DNA from: Phellopilus nigrolimitatus
Taxonomy: Eukaryota; Basidiomycota; Agaricomycetes; Hymenochaetales; Hymenochaetaceae
Reading direction: 5' to 3'
Length of the DNA stretch: 64,000 bases
Assembly (NCBI GenBank): GCA_021029095.1
Contig: JAJOHG010000006.1
Span: 186,001 to 250,000, forward strand
In this document: piece after piece, positions 12,411 to 25,299 of the stretch
Numbering within the stretch: position 1 is the stretch's first letter
Layout: each line of letters opens with the position of its first letter
Translations under genes and position numbers: made by a program
Notes under the pieces: generated by a model
Told to the model about the DNA's origin: nothing
The model's input: the letters and a program-made list of their open reading frames with translations, nothing else
Databases searched by the model: none

Positions 12411-14509
12411 GCCCGCGTTAGCACCGCATTCCACTCTTCAAGCTCGCGCGCCCTGGCGGGCCCTGCGTATATCTACGCTTTGACAGCCGACAGGTGACTA
12501 GCGGTGGTTTGACAGAATGGATTGCACGCTGCTACTTCGCCGTCCGCTCTTCTTCACTAGGGTATTCAACAGCCTAGGTCGGCGGCGCTTCAAATTTCAC
12601 TATTAGCGTGAAATTAATTAAGTGGAGATTAGTGGGGAGCTCGCGTGGCTGACCGAACGCGGAGGAGGCGTAACGCTATCGGCCGGTCTTTCGCCGCTTC
12701 AATAAGTTTATTCAACCTTCCGGTCCGTCGCCTCAAGTATCGAAGTACGGTATGCCGAGCCACTAGCAGGTGTCAGTTGCCCTTCGTCTTATACGACTTG
12801 CACTGATAGTCCACTAGCTGTGAACTAGCTGCTATTAATGTTTCATAGCGCCGGTAGTTATGAGGCAATGAAAGTCTGGCAGTCTGGCAGTTCAACTTCG
12901 CCGGCGCAATGCGTGCACTCACCGCATGCAACACTCAGCTGGTTCCCCGCTTGCATCGGGAGGAAGCATTCAGTACTTCGAAATCCCGGGTGCTTTCGTC
13001 TAAGCATAAACTCTGACTCCGAGCTGGCTTGGTCACCGAACTAGTGACCGGCGTATGTCAGCTTACGAGGCCTCTGGCCCCGGGATGATCAATAAGTGCT
13101 TCGATTCACAGCTCCAATCTCGCATCTAATCCAGGCAATCTCCTCATCTCATGGTACCATCCATATGCCCCTTTTCGATTTCTAAATGCTTAGAAGTGTG
13201 GTCTTCTGAGAATAGCGGCACTGCTGGCGGGAACGTGGCGTGTATGTCTGTCTCCTTCTCTCCGTGAGCTGCGGAGTCCTCTTTCAGTCCGGGAGTGAAG
13301 GCTGCGAGCCTTAGAACGACGTACATGTGCGTGGTCCCAGGAGCGTCGTGCGCTTCGTCAGGTTCAATAATATCGAGTATTAGGTCTGTCTTTGTACTTC
13401 AGCCGGATTTGAGTAAAGGCGCGTCGTTTATGTGTATTCCGAAAGCTATCAAGCCGGTACCGCCTCTTTAGATATTCGCTTCAGACGCTCACAATAAAGC
13501 TCGTAATAAAGCTCGTTTCGCCATAGCTCGCGCAACACCATCGGACCATTAATCCTGCTATTGATCATATAAGCTCCGGGAGTGGTCAGTCAGGATGACA
13601 TTTTCCTAGACTATCGGGCTTAAAACGCATTCATGACAAAGCCCGAGAGCTCACTCACTGATTACGGAGACTGAATCAGCTTCTGTTACGTCTTTTCGCC
13701 GATCCCGGAGAACCAGAGTGAGCCATATGCACAATTTTTTCAAATGTGGCTTATGTCCAGGGGATTCTCGAAACTTGAAACTCGGATGTGAATGTCTTCG
13801 AATAAGCACATAACTGCGACGGCGAGCCGTGTCGAATCTCTCGAAGACTGCCTTCGTGTTACGAGGTAATTTTTGTCAAGTTAAGGAACTAAACAGACAC
13901 GGATCTGAGGCCAGAACGTCGGAGATACTGGGTGAACGCAAGGGGTCAAGGCCGCGTGATAGTCTCGGGTGCTCGACGCCTCAACAAGCGGATGGTGGCG
14001 AAAGGCACACAGAGCATAAAGCACAGATGCCAGCATGTTGGAAAACCTAATGCTTGAAGGTACACGGACGCCGTCAGTGTGCGTGCAAGAAAAGACCGCA
14101 GATCGCAGCTTGAAGACTCAAGGAGCCTAGTCACAGCACGCAGCGTTGAGGGACATTTTCGAGTTCGCCGTCAGTGTCGAAGCCGAAACGCGGTGCCCGT
14201 CGATCGCGATCCACACGTCGCAGGATAGCCCAATCCCACGACGACCGCGCTGCCCGACTTTGCCTAGATTAAATACACACGACCGTTGAAGTTGACACTG
14301 ACATCCTCCCCGACCCTATCACAATCCCGATTGGTCGCCTGGGAGTCGCAGAGCGTAAAGGACTCAGAAGGGACACAAGATCCGACAGACAAGATCGTCT
14401 GCGAAAGTTCGGGAGCGTAAATCACTCTGAAAGGAGAGGAGAAACAAGACCGCAGCCGTTATGCTGAGATTGTGGCGTAGACAAAATTCAATTTTGTAGC
14501 CCTTGTGGT
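12411..14509. other. Gene-poor DNA, nothing recognised
   Basis: About 2.1 kb with only short open frames on both strands and no recognisable domain, RNA or repeat boundary. The base composition is less GC-rich than the first 9 kb, like that of the neighbouring R1 repeats. Confidence 0.5.
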
Positions 14510-15500
14510 CTTGTGCCTATTGGGAGCGTCTCGGAATGCTCGCAGGCTTGCGAGGTTGCGTTACGTGCAATTGTCGTGCAGCTCATCGATTCAGTCATGG
14601 TCATCGGCAAGTGCGATACCCGAGTTCCACAAGACAAGGATGAGAAAACGAAACGAATACCGAGAGGAGAGTCGGCGGCCCGTATGCACCGACAGTGCCG
14701 GGCGGGCGTTGCCGAGGTGTGGCGGGTCGTGCTGTGCCGGTTTGCTCCGAGACGGCTTTCTCTTGTCATGTTGACTTGTATGTACATCCGCCGACTTGGA
14801 GGGTCTGGCATGAGTGCACCCTGACATATGCTTCATTCTTAAACGAGCGATTCCTTGCTTATGGTTATCGCACTCCTCGAAATCTAAGTTTAATTCCCCC
14901 TGCTCGACTGAACACTCGCCGACGTCATATGATCAAGATACTTCGAGTTCTTGTCGACTCCTCAATTCTCCAACTCTCCGAACTTCCAAAACTCCAAACT
15001 GCAGCCAGTCGGGACGATTACTTCAAAACATCGTCACAATTACCCACCATGAACAAGAAGATACGTTGAGTACACGTTCAATTAAGTAACTTTAACTCCA
15101 ATTAACGCGGGTTACATGGCTGAGGCAGCTTTATTCAATGCAATGCAATGCGATGCAATGCGATGCGATGGCTTCCAAGGTTCGCAAGGATCGATTTGCT
15201 CGGCAGACTAGTACTTCCTTTGCATGAGAAGATTTTCATATCCACCTTCATTTCTCTTTGCCTGATACCTATGCCACGGACGCAACTATCTGATAGCAGA
15301 TCTCTTTGAGTCTCGCTGATCACATATCTCTTTCAATCTCAATTCTAATCTCGAATCCATCACGATCATGAAAATACTGCCTTCGGGTGAAGGTTAACGT
15401 GCCTCTGAATATCCAGTAAGTAAGGCCTCTTTCGTAATTCGCCTGCCTGCTTACACATTGTCTTTCCTGTGGCAGAGATGACCATACTGTTTGGTGCTGA
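14510..15500. repeat. Dispersed repeat R1, copy 3 (truncated)
   Basis: Shared blocks: GGAATGCTCGCAGGCTTGC near 14530, GAGTGCACCCTGACATATGC (14813-14832), CATATGATCAAGATACTTCG (14927-14946), CTCCAACTCTCC near 14960, and the TCTTTGAGTCTCGCTGATCA block (15301-15320). The copy stops near 15490, where the sequence becomes unrelated. A short GCAATGCAATGCGATGC simple repeat sits at about 15137-15172. Confidence 0.65.
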
Positions 15501-16089
15501 TGGTCTTGTTAATTGAAATCACGCAGAGAAATTGCGAACAGGATAACCGTACAGGTTGCGGACCAAACAGTATGGATCTTGTCAGACCAAATATGTCCGG
15601 GAATGGCGCAAAAGCACAAAAGCGCCGGTGGACATACTTTCTCAATCTTCAGAATCCTTAACTATAGGGCAATATGCAAGATAATATCTATGTTCATGAC
15701 AGGAAAAATACAGAAGATTGAACAAGCAATGTGTCTTTGTCCAGAAACCTCCAGAGGCAAGAGCGTCACAATGTGGGCTTCATGGAAGAAGACTTGTAAG
15801 ACGCGCCGGAGCTGTCCTTCGTCAGTTCGGCCCTGTGAAGTCTATCCTGACTCACTTAGCATGCTTATACTTGTGTTATTTCGTACCGCTCATACTTTTA
15901 ATACTAAGAAAATTATAGCTAGGTAAGTGTATATAAATATGGGCCAATTCCAATTCTTCCTCAGGTAAGTAGATATGAATATTTTCACCCGACTACTTTT
16001 CCTCTTCAGGGTCCGGAAAGTGTTCGAAATTTTCTCAATTTGAATACTTCTTGTCTGCTCATCAGGTGCCCTCCAACTGTGTGCAGAGA

Positions 16090-16376
16090 TTTTTATTTTG
16101 GCTTGTTGTTATGCAAAAACTGTACAGCATGTGAACCCGCAAGATTTCAACACGGTCGAGTCTTATAAATTCGTGGCACAATTTGTGTCCGCGTTCTCAG
16201 AGGGGTTTACTACCTGATCTATAAAAAACCAGACCGTGGCCGTGTTTCCCCCTAATTTCTGCACGGGCTCTAGATTGTGTAGATATAGAGAAAAATAAAC
16301 GCCACTTCCATGTTTTAGGCCTGACTTGGAGAAAATGCTGCAAAACTTTTCTGTCCAAAAGTATTTGACATGAGTG
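16090..16376 (+). pseudogene. 3' fragment of a family S gene
   Basis: The frame reading QDFNTVESYKFVAQFVSAFSEG, followed by a stop near 16215, matches the C-terminal exon of the S genes at 33162 and 42094 (NTVEFYKF). The following 3' UTR, with TTTCTGCACGGGCTC and GGCCTGACTTGGAGAAAATG, matches the flank at 33622-33710. The promoter, first exon and most of exon 2 are missing. The sequence changes abruptly into repeat R1 at about 16370. Confidence 0.7.
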
Positions 16377-18860
16377 CACCCTGACCTATGCAGCTTTAAT
16401 TCGAGATATTTAACACGGCCAAAAGCAGCCGATAAATATAGTTCAAGGTGAGCAGACTCAGCCGACTCAGCTTGAAAGTCCGAAGCGAAGCGACCTTACG
16501 CGAGCCGTGGGTCCCGAATGTGGTGTAGAGTGCGTCGTTGCTCGCGATGGTAACACTCGGTCTCGCCTTGCTCGTCGCTGTCTACCCGCCAGGGCACGTT
16601 CGACGTTACCGAGCAGCGCGGGCACAGGCACAGGTGTGGGCTGGGAACCAGCAGACATCCGTACCACGGCGCAGACACCTAGTACTGCGGAAAGATCTGC
16701 TCGCGCTTCGTCGCCCACACCTTCAACTGCCCCAAGCTCCTCCTAGCGCCGCCCTCGCCTTGTTCCGCCATTGCCCTCCTGCCCGCGCCACCGAGCATAC
16801 GAAGCACGCTCGCACACTTCATCGTGCACACACTCTACCGCACGCCCATCATCTAACCGCACTAGCGCTGCTCCACCGCCTGAAGACGCACTTCTTCGCC
16901 GCGCGCCTTGTCCGGCCACCGCCTCTCCCTCTCGGCCTTCAAGATTGTGAGCAAGGTCGTCTACGATGACACGTACTCGAGCAAGTCGTGAACCGTTCGC
17001 GCTGTGTGAGATCAACCACAGCAAATAAGCTTCATTATCAAACGAACGATTTCTTGCCTGTGGTTATGCTCGCACACCTCGAGATCTAAGTCTAACCTTT
17101 CCTGCTGGGCTGAACACTGAACACTCGTCGACATCATATGATCAAGACACTTCGAGTTCTCGTCGACCCTTCAACTCTCCAACTGTCCAGCTGTCCAAAC
17201 TCCAAATTGCAGTCAGTCGGGATGACGACTTCAAAGCATCGTCACCATGATCAACGCTCGGCCTACGTACATATCTTGTATGTACCGTACATAACAAAGA
17301 ATCCATCGGGAGGGGCGGCGCAAACACGGAGACGAGTCAGTCCTCTGCAAAGTTCATTTCTAAAGTCTCGGACTAATTCAGGACCTGATTTGGACCGATG
17401 TTCATAATCATGAAAATTCGGTCAGAAAACGTGTCAATGATCTGACTCTGAGCTCGAGCTTTTTCTTCGCAAGCGTCGGTGACGTGTCGGAGCGGAATCG
17501 CTGGTTATGTGCTCTATGCTACTTTCTAAACGCCGACTTCGAGTCGAGCCTGCCGCCACTACTCTCTGGACCGTAAATTTTGACAGGCTGACGCCGACAA
17601 TTGTTTTTGCGGTGTGCGCTGGAGGCTCTCGCAACCGGCACACCCGCTCTCGGCTGTTCAGCGATTTATTCTTCGATGTTCTACGCAAAATCCCAATGCT
17701 TTGGAAAATGGGATAAGGACTGTATGCAACTTTGGTCTCTTTCTCTCTCTTTCAACTCACGGAATATCTCCCTTGAGAGCGAATACCGACCGCGAACAAG
17801 AAGACACGCTCAAATTAATGACTCAAGCTCCAATACACCGCGGGTCGCACTGCTCAGGAAGCTCGTCTCCTTGAACTCGATACGTTGGTTCCAGGTAATC
17901 GCCGGTATCGATTTGCCAGCATGACTAGTATTTCTGTGTTCTTCGCATCAGAAGGTATTTATATGCATTTGTGCTGCTTACTCCCTAATATCTCATCTCG
18001 TACGTCTTGCAGCGTTCAGCGTCTATGCCACGGAGTCCGCATCTGATGAAAGATCTGGTTTTACTTCGTTTTAATAAACGATCCCTGTGCCACTGGCATC
18101 TCTTTGAGTCTCGCTGATCACATATCTCTTTCGATCTCAATCGCAATCTTAAATCCATCCTGATCATGAAAATACTAACTCCGGGTGAAGATCAACGTGC
18201 CTCTGAATCTCCGGTAAGTCAGGCTCTCTCGTAATGCGCCTGCCTGCTTACACCCCGTCTTCCCTGTGGCAGAGCTGGACTACAGAGTTTGCTAGTAACT
18301 GTGTAGCTTCGTTTGAACACCGGAGCTGCAATTATGAACTGTCAACAGCCTCGTTCAGAAGTACAGAATCTTTAGATTCTTTATGGAATACAATTTTACG
18401 CTTTACCGGAGCCTGCGAGCGCTCCGCAGTACACTTATTTTCTGTTCCTCTGTGTCTTCACCCTGATGCTCCGTGATCCGTGCACTTCAAGCGTGCCTGC
18501 GTCTAGGACTTCCATTGACTCGACTGACAGTTCTCAGCCTCGATGCTCTTCGAGCGCTTACCTGGCACAAATTTCCTGCGAAAGAAGGGCGTCGATCTGA
18601 CGACATTGACTGGAGAATCAACCTGGATTTTGCTATGGCTTTCGCGACGTACACAGATTGGTCAGAAAGATCGACGAAGATATCGGTCTTCATCCAATTT
18701 ACGTTACGTTCACCGTCACTTTACCCGCGCTCGTGCCGCCTTCTCTTTACCCGTGTTGGTGCCGCCTTCGCCTCTTAGCCTCTCACCCGTTGAACATTTT
18801 ACGCTCATATCTTGCGTCAGTATCCGACAGCTGGGACAGGTGACTTACGATTTATTGAAA
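16370..18860. repeat. Dispersed repeat R1, copy 4, carrying a captured gene fragment
   Basis: This is the longest R1 copy. It begins with GAGTGCACCCTGACCTATGC (16373-16392), is interrupted by the cyclin fragment, resumes at GCTTCATTATCAAACGAACG (17029-17048), and continues through CATATGATCAAGACACTTCG (17134-17153), the TCGCTGATCACATATCTC block (18110-18127) and the GGGCGTCGATCTGACGACAT segment (18587). Compared with copy 3, about 630 bases are inserted between its first two blocks. Confidence 0.6.
16560..16990 (+). pseudogene. Fragment of a PCL/Pho80-type cyclin gene
   Basis: Reading across frames gives KICSRFVAHTFNCP, then LAHFIVHTLYRTPII, then TALALLHRLKTHFFAAR, then LSGHRLSLSAFKIVSKVVYD and DTYSSKS. 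This is the order of the N-terminal cyclin box of fungal Pho85-type cyclins (helix with HR-SGHR, then DDTYSNKSW). Frames change between the pieces, a stop follows the II pair, and both ends of the gene are missing, so it is not functional. It is more GC-rich than the R1 repeat around it, which fits capture of a coding segment from elsewhere. Confidence 0.7.
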
Positions 18861-20332
18861 TGAATGGCCTGATACTTCATTGGCAGCATATCACCGTCAC
18901 GGCGTTTTGCGAAATGGAGAGTAAGTGGCTCGCGGCCGAAAACGTCAACTGGTGACTAACCTGTTTATCGAACCTCTATGGTGTCTCGGGGATCCCGTTA
19001 AAAATATTCAGCTTATGGGATCTTCTATCACTCAAATAAGTCAAATGACATCGCCGCCCATATAAACCGCCTTCACTCGTATCACCTGTTTCTTCTGCGG
19101 AGCTCATACGTTTTGGCAGGCCAAAGTCACCGGCTCAAAGATACACTCGCCGTTTTTACCTCCTTGGGCACGTTACCGAGACGTCGCACACCAGGAGGAA
19201 CTCATCTTCTTGGAGACGGCTTATGGACAACGAGCTAATATTGGGCGTGAAGGCTGCAAAAACTGAATTTGGCTTTGTCATATTACGATGCTTTTGGTCT
19301 CGGCGTGGAAGATATCGAGGAACGTTGATCCTCATATTTGCGGACGCTCCAATTTCACGTTCAATCCGATGCTCTGATCATCTCGACGGCACCTTTTCAA
19401 CACTCCATTGGGTTGATAGGCTAATCCAGATTGATGACCTTCATCCATAGCTGATTTTTTTCTTGGTCTCACTCGCTCTCTTACTCACGCTCTCGCTCCG
19501 CGTCATTTCCTCTCTACGTGTTAAAATTTAACCATGAACGCCCGCCGTCTCGCTACCTCATCTGTCTCGAGATCCGGCAACCGCCTTTAAATCCGCTCGC
19601 ATTTCTGTGGCCGAAGGAAAGACGAAAGTAGATCCAGGTCTGGAACTCCCGGCCTGCACCCTACGAATTTGGAGCTGGAGCGGCGTGACGGCGCTCCTAG
19701 ATTCGGAGGTATAATGTACTCCTGTGCCCACTTTCGTCTGCAACCCTCACTTATCTGCCAAATCTGTCCCTTAATTACCAGATGTAGACTTCGCTCACAA
19801 GCGAAAACCGCACGCTGTGTGCTCGGCGAGTCTGGATCGTTCGTGTCAAGGAAGCGATCGCGTTTTCTCATGGCGATCTTCTCCTTTTCTGATTGAGACA
19901 GATCTATCCAGCTTCAGCTCTTGAGGCACGACGACGCTCGGCCTTGCATTTCGGTTTTGTTTGTCGTCGCACAGGGCTCAAGGCTAATCGCAGATCGTCG
20001 CGCATACAAGAGGCCCCTGAACGTGCGCAACATGGTGCTCAGATGGACGGGCGTCTCGTAAACTCGGCTTGAACAAAATTCAGCGACTTTCTTTCAGTAT
20101 CGCGACTACTATAACATACCATACTTTACACTATTTTTACTATGTTGAGACACTCCCTCTGATATAGAAGGAACACACTAACGTAGCCACCCTACTTATC
20201 GCAAATATTACATCGTTGAACATTTTTAGAACAGTGCTTTCGTATTGTGAGACGAGAATGATAAACGAAAATCTATAAAGACTGTGGACGATGGAAAGAT
20301 TGTGGTTGGAGTAGCCGAAGCAGTTAGAAAGA
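18861..20332. other. Intergenic DNA, no gene recognised
   Basis: Short open frames occur on both strands (for example 19223-19450 plus and 19587-19871 minus). None has a recognisable motif, splice-compatible neighbour or relative in the window. From about 20140 this is the 3' flank of the MFS gene. Confidence 0.55.
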
Positions 20333-22569
20333 TTATTTAGGCATCCACGATGTCCTATGGACCCAGCTGCGAGCGCGTTTGCCATAGATATACATCGGTA
20401 TTGTAATCAAGCAAATACCCATATTGATACCACCAATCGTGGAGAAGGTTCGAAGAACACCTTTAAGAGCAACATATTTGAACATACTAGAATAAAGGGA
20501 GATGTAGAAAAGGAAGACGTACCTTGGCTTTGGATCCAGTCAGTGATGATATACGTTACGCCAAACGTGAAGAAGCCTCTAATGATACTGTATTTTAAAT
20601 ACAGGTCATTAAAGATCTCACCCAAAATGCGAGTCAAAGGAGCTCACTTCATTGCCGCAAAGGCCTCAGGAGCGTAGTGTGAGTGCGAGTCAACCACGTA
20701 TGTCACAACACTGGCCGAATATGTTCGTAAGTCATTTAGAAGAAGAACGAGATTAGTCACCCTATGGTCCCGACTGCTTGACCGAAATTTATGATCGCGT
20801 AGAATATCGCAGGCGCGATCCAAGGCTTCTCCAAGCCCGCGGTGATTGCAAAGCCAAAGAAGCCTATCGTGCTCATGATGAAGAGCGGTATTATCATCAA
20901 AAGACGAAACCTTTACAGAGAAAAGTAAACATCAATTTCTTGAAGTCAGGAGCCTTAGGAATCTGAAACGCACTCTGGCTCGTACACGCCTCCGTTCCTG
21001 CGAGACATATATTTTGCTGACCAGTCGCTCAGCGGACCTGCCATGAGGTTCCCGAGAAATGCTCCAATGAATGGCCCGATGCCCGAGATAAGACCTACGG
21101 GTCCCGCATTCAAGTCGTATCCGAATTCTGGGTCCGAGAAAAGGAGCGAAACGGATACGGAAAGCGCGACCACTTAACAGCGAGACGCGGTTAGCTATGC
21201 TGTCTTTGCAAATTTGGTTATAAAGAAGAGACGCACGCCATGTCATTGTCGTCCCCATAACTAGAGTTCCCCACGCAACGACAGGGCTGGCGGTAAGCGT
21301 GAGCACGTGTGACACAACCTTCAAGAAACTTAGGTCGGAGAAACGGTGTCCCGCCCACGGTAGCATCAGTTCGAGAGACGTCTTCGCTACTTCCTTTCTT
21401 GAGCTTTCGACGTCGAGTGTCTTCTTTTCAACAGCGTCATCCTCATACGATGAAAACGTGCTGCGAGATGAGTTATTCGAAGCAGAGCCGAGCCCAGACT
21501 TGGCGCCAAGGTCAGATATCGTATGGGCTTTCTGGCGAACATAAGCAGTCTCGGGAATGAAAAGTATAGTCATGATGAGCAGGATCCCAATCTGGAAGGA
21601 TTGCGCTTAGAAAATAAATCAACGAGTGGCTCAGAAACATACCAGAACACCCTCAACTACGAAACAGATTCTCCAAGACCTATGCAGTAGGTTCAGCATT
21701 TGCAGACAGCAAAAACAACAATCGATAGACGCACGCGTTTTCGATCAAGTAACCGTTCACTATGGAAACACCACATACGCCACCTAGCAAGGCAAACTGG
21801 ATTACGAGAATCAGCGAGTATCTCGTTAAGGGGAGAATATAGCACTTACACTCCAGACAGCAATCCAAGTCCCTCTCTCATGGACGAAGAAGATATCACT
21901 GAAAAGGTGGCTTAGAAGATACCCTTGAAACAGACAGATAACTTACGAGATAAGCGCCTCAACGAGGGACTCCAAGGCAGCCATACCACACCCTCCGATG
22001 ATCCGGCTTGCAGTAAGACTCCCCACATCCTTTGCCGCCGCGCTCAAAACTGAGCTCACAAGTAGCAACACATTCGCGAGAAGATAAACGGGACGTCGAC
22101 CATAGATAACGCTTGCGGGCGCAAACAGCAACAGGATGAGTCCGCTGGCTAAAACGTTGTCGCCACTCATCATCGAGAGTATGCCAACATTCGTGTCGAG
22201 GTCTTCCGCAACTTTAACGAGGCCGGAATTGATGATGGGCCCGAACGCACCCACGACGCCAGCGCCGAAAGTGACTGTGAACATAAGCATCATCTTGCGC
22301 CAGGCAGGCCAGTTTAGAGGATCGTTAGGCGAGTCAGAGGGCTGTGGAACGAGGATGACGCCTCCCTTCCCTCGCTTGACTTCCGCGGCCAGCGCGTCAA
22401 CGGATCCCGTACCATGGTTGGTCAGGTCATCGAGCAAAGAAGTTCCTTCAGGTATAGGTCAGATTTCTGAAACATCCTAGAGCAATAATCAAATGCAAAC
22501 TGCAAAAAACGCACCCGGAACATTCTCTCCAAGGTGTCGATCAGGTAGGATTCCGACTCCGTGGCCCAT
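20333..22569 (-). CDS. Major facilitator superfamily (MFS) transporter, intact
   Basis: A plasma-membrane secondary transporter; substrate unknown. Eleven exons splice in phase into about 553 aa: 22569-22515, 22445-21947, 21898-21850, 21796-21735, 21679-21643, 21591-21237, 21172-20974, 20910-20761, 20710-20648, 20587-20523, 20460-20333. The N-terminus MGHGVGILPDRHLGENVPG plus SLLDDLT is typical of fungal HOL1-like/DHA1 MFS proteins. DPLNWPAWRK precedes the first membrane helix. SDIFFVHERGTW and YGRRPVY follow in the usual N-half positions. There is a long charged cytoplasmic loop, and the C-half contains GPLSDW and the end YGKRARSW. The start was chosen because it lies just upstream of the conserved GILPDRHL motif. 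The cytoplasmic loop and termini could help assign a subfamily, but the transported compound cannot be read from sequence. Confidence 0.93.
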
Positions 22570-23500
22570 GACTAGCAAAGGGGCAAGATGAAGTAAGTCA
22601 TGTCGTCTCTTCGCAAGCTTTATACGTTTTTGCGAAAGATAAACAACTAAGTATTTTTAGTTTGAATCGGTTGTGCGCAGGCGGCCGCCATCGACTTCGG
22701 AAGGGCTTCTGAGAAAAAGAAACGCTGATCGGAGCTCCTTCGCGTACACTCGCCTATCTATTAATAGTAGTCGCCATAAGTCGGCGAAATCCAAGTGCCA
22801 ACTCCTCTAAAAGGCTAAGCAATGAATTGACGAATTTAGGCTCTGGAACTTCTCAATGGAACACCTCCATCATGCTGACGTGAATCCATGATTTCGTTGC
22901 AGGACTACTGTAGCTGAGTTACCGTCGTACTAGTAACTGACACTGGCCGCTGTGACTGGCGGTGGCTTCCACGAAGGAGAATGTGTGAGACGTCCGAGTC
23001 GGTCTTCGTCATGGCGAGCACTTACAAGACCTATGCTGATCTGCCCTCTCAGTATTTTCGTTTGCTCCACTCGTACAAAGAGACATTTTGGGCTACGCAT
23101 CGATTTAAGGATCGAAGATGAGCACGTACGCATACGCGATGCGCGTTATCCTCTCTACTTACCCCACTTTCATTTCGTGTTCGGAAGCCATGGACAAGGA
23201 TTCCGGACTAAAACAGTGCCGGGCACGTGTTCCACACGCATGTTCGACTACCTGACTAATAAGGTTCTTGACAATCAAAGACGAGTTGAAGTCATGTATT
23301 GCCCTTGTCCCTGACAAACCAATTACGACTTCCAACACCTCGTTGTCAAGTCGGACAAGTATGTGTCTTGAGTTTTACTCATTCGACAGGTACTGATGTA
23401 CGTGAAATCGAAACTTCACTCAGCCAATAAATTTACATGAACCAATACTCACTAACTACGAGACAATGTAAGTCCCTCTATCTCGTTGAGAAGCCTCGTT
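22570..23500. other. Intergenic region upstream of the MFS gene
   Basis: No gene is recognised. A 120-codon plus-strand frame at 22952-23314 has no family resemblance and no splice-compatible continuation. The region precedes the first, degraded S-family copy. Confidence 0.5.
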
Positions 23501-24203
23501 AATACTTTCCGCATCTTTCTTTTGTTGCTCTGATACAGACGCGAATGACCGCGGATGCGAGTGGATCAAGTTCGTTGAGGACTACATAAAGAAGAGAAAC
23601 GACAAGACAATTTTTGAGTCAAGCGAATATCGCAGCGAGGAATTGATCATCTATAGGTACAGTACGAAAAGATTGCAATATAAGAGTCAATCAAATAGTA
23701 CATCATGAGAGCACGGACAGAGTGCCAATGGTACGGAAGCTCCACAGGCACATACAGTGCTTCAGCAGTCAAGAAAAAATTCTGTTGGATCGGTATGTAA
23801 GCAGGTCGCGTTAAGGCTAGCGGTATTGATTAATGACCATGGCATAAGTTCACCACTTGTGGAGGCTGATTACGAGCCTTGCAATAATGGAGCAGAGTTT
23901 GATCTGGGATTAAAGATTTTGAGTCAGCGTCGTCCCATGAAGGCGGAAGTGATGCGGATACTGTCAGCATGGACCGAGTGCCTTGGAGAAAGAAGTCCGT
24001 CGAGACTATGAAGGTCTCCAGAGGTAGTTAGGATCACATGATTTGAACATTGATCCAACCGCTCGGCCCCAATCGCCAAAAAAAGCACCCGAGATGCTTC
24101 CTAGTCCTAAGAGTCTGCCCTAGAAATGTGCTGCGACAGCGTCCATGTGTCCTTATACACCACTTCCACGGAGCAGAGCCCACATGAGGACATTTACTTG
24201 TAG
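23400..24203 (+). pseudogene. Degraded family S unit (copy S0)
   Basis: A CTCTGATACAGACGCG acceptor, as in the other S genes, precedes a frame reading DANDRGCEWIKFVEDYIKKR then NDKTIFESSEYRSEELIIY. This keeps the spacing of the S second exon but not its DDETKEN motif. The downstream module (GATTACGAGCCTTGC near 23868, GATCTGGGATTAAAGAT near 23909, then TGCGACAGCGTCCATGTGTC at 24131-24150) matches the flank of the S gene at 33162. No convincing first exon is present. Confidence 0.5.
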
Positions 24204-24204
24204 A

Positions 24205-24625
24205 CGAGTGGCGCCAGCGTATAAATCTCCTTCACGAACCGCGAAAGATATTGTACATCATTAAAGGCGGTAGCTAACCCTTTTTGAAAGGGAACTCGAG
24301 ATCTCAGCTTCCACGAACCCGTGAGGATCTGGCCGAGATTCCAGAGAGACCGCGGGAGCTAAACAATTTTCCAAGCGCCCGCTGCTTCAGAACGAGTTTT
24401 CGGAGGAGGTCCTGTCGCGGAATCGACGCGATTTCATACTGAGCTTGTCGGAAAGATACAATCCAAAAATCATTTTGAGAAGTCGACTTAAATTGTCCAG
24501 TTCTGCACCCAATCGTAACAGCGCGGCATTGTCAGAATCGCATCCCGGTGTAAACTCATGATCAGACAATAAATCACCAGAGACTAGGAGAGCGCAAGCA
24601 AACGTAAGATGAAAATAGCAGCAAT
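24205..24625 (-). pseudogene. Truncated N-terminal copy of the ABC transporter
   Basis: On the minus strand the frame AALLRLGAELDN, KMIFGLYLSDKLSMKSR and the bases down to about 24205 match the start of the ABC gene at 47485-47830 (AALSRLGAELDN, KMIFGSDLSDKLGLKSR). The copy is frameshifted and stops before the membrane domain. Its upstream flank (24600-24890) and the divergent S gene at 25300 are collinear with the flank and S gene next to the fuller ABC copy at 47 kb. Confidence 0.65.
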
Positions 24626-24859
24626 GAGGATACCAGTGTGAACAAAGCGCCTGAGTACTTCTGACGCCACCGTGAAGTGAAAGCAATGATTCATCCCGAA
24701 TCCTGGCAGCCAAACTCGGGCAGATGTGAAAGTGCCATGGGAATCAGAGTACTGAGCTGCGGACGTCGACCCGTCGAGCGCTGAGGACCAACTGCGAACT
24801 TCTCGCTGCATCGGCGGAAGTACCGAAAACAGATAATTCGGCCCGGGCCTAGCCGCTGG

Positions 24860-25299
24860 AAGACATCCGCGGCATTATGTAATGAATCACTGGCATATGG
24901 GCTTCAAGTAAGCATGCATACCCACGTACATACACTGTTCTTACGCACTTCCTTTTTCCACTTTGAGAGCTCCGGTGCATTCGAATATGCAATGGTGGCC
25001 TTTGTGGCTTACTCATAAACTTACAACCGAGTCCGAGTCCTTCAGTAAGTCTGGCCTTTCCCCATGCATGACGGCGCGGAGTCCGAGCTGATCGTGGCGC
25101 CTCAACGACGGGCAAAGTGTATCTATACGACAACCCGAAGCAAAATAATACTATGCGAGAAGCAGTAGTACTCCGATAAACCAATGCGCTCCGATGTATT
25201 TCGTTACTGACAAACATAGAAGCAAAGCACATATAAAAGCGACGCCGTTGCAGCTCAAACAACTCATCTACTTCTCTTATTTTCCGAGATACATCAGCA
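24860..25299. promoter_or_regulatory. Divergent promoter region between ABC copy and S1
   Basis: About 400 bases shared almost base for base with 29300-29715 and, inverted, with 46607-46990. A TATA-like ACATATAAAAGC (25231-25242) lies about 58 bases before the S1 ATG, followed by GTTGCAGCTCAAACAACTCA. Conservation of this whole block in three copies suggests that it drives the S genes, perhaps together with the oppositely oriented ABC gene. Confidence 0.55.

Noticed and set aside
15500..15930. Possible reverse-transcriptase or other element ORF between R1 copy 3 and the S fragment (frames 15513-15926 and 15718-15918).
   Set aside because: No conserved catalytic motif in any frame; the short hydrophobic tail alone is not evidence of a gene.
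22952..23314. A 120-codon plus-strand open frame upstream of the MFS gene.
   Set aside because: No recognisable motif, no splice-compatible neighbours and no repeated copy in the window.
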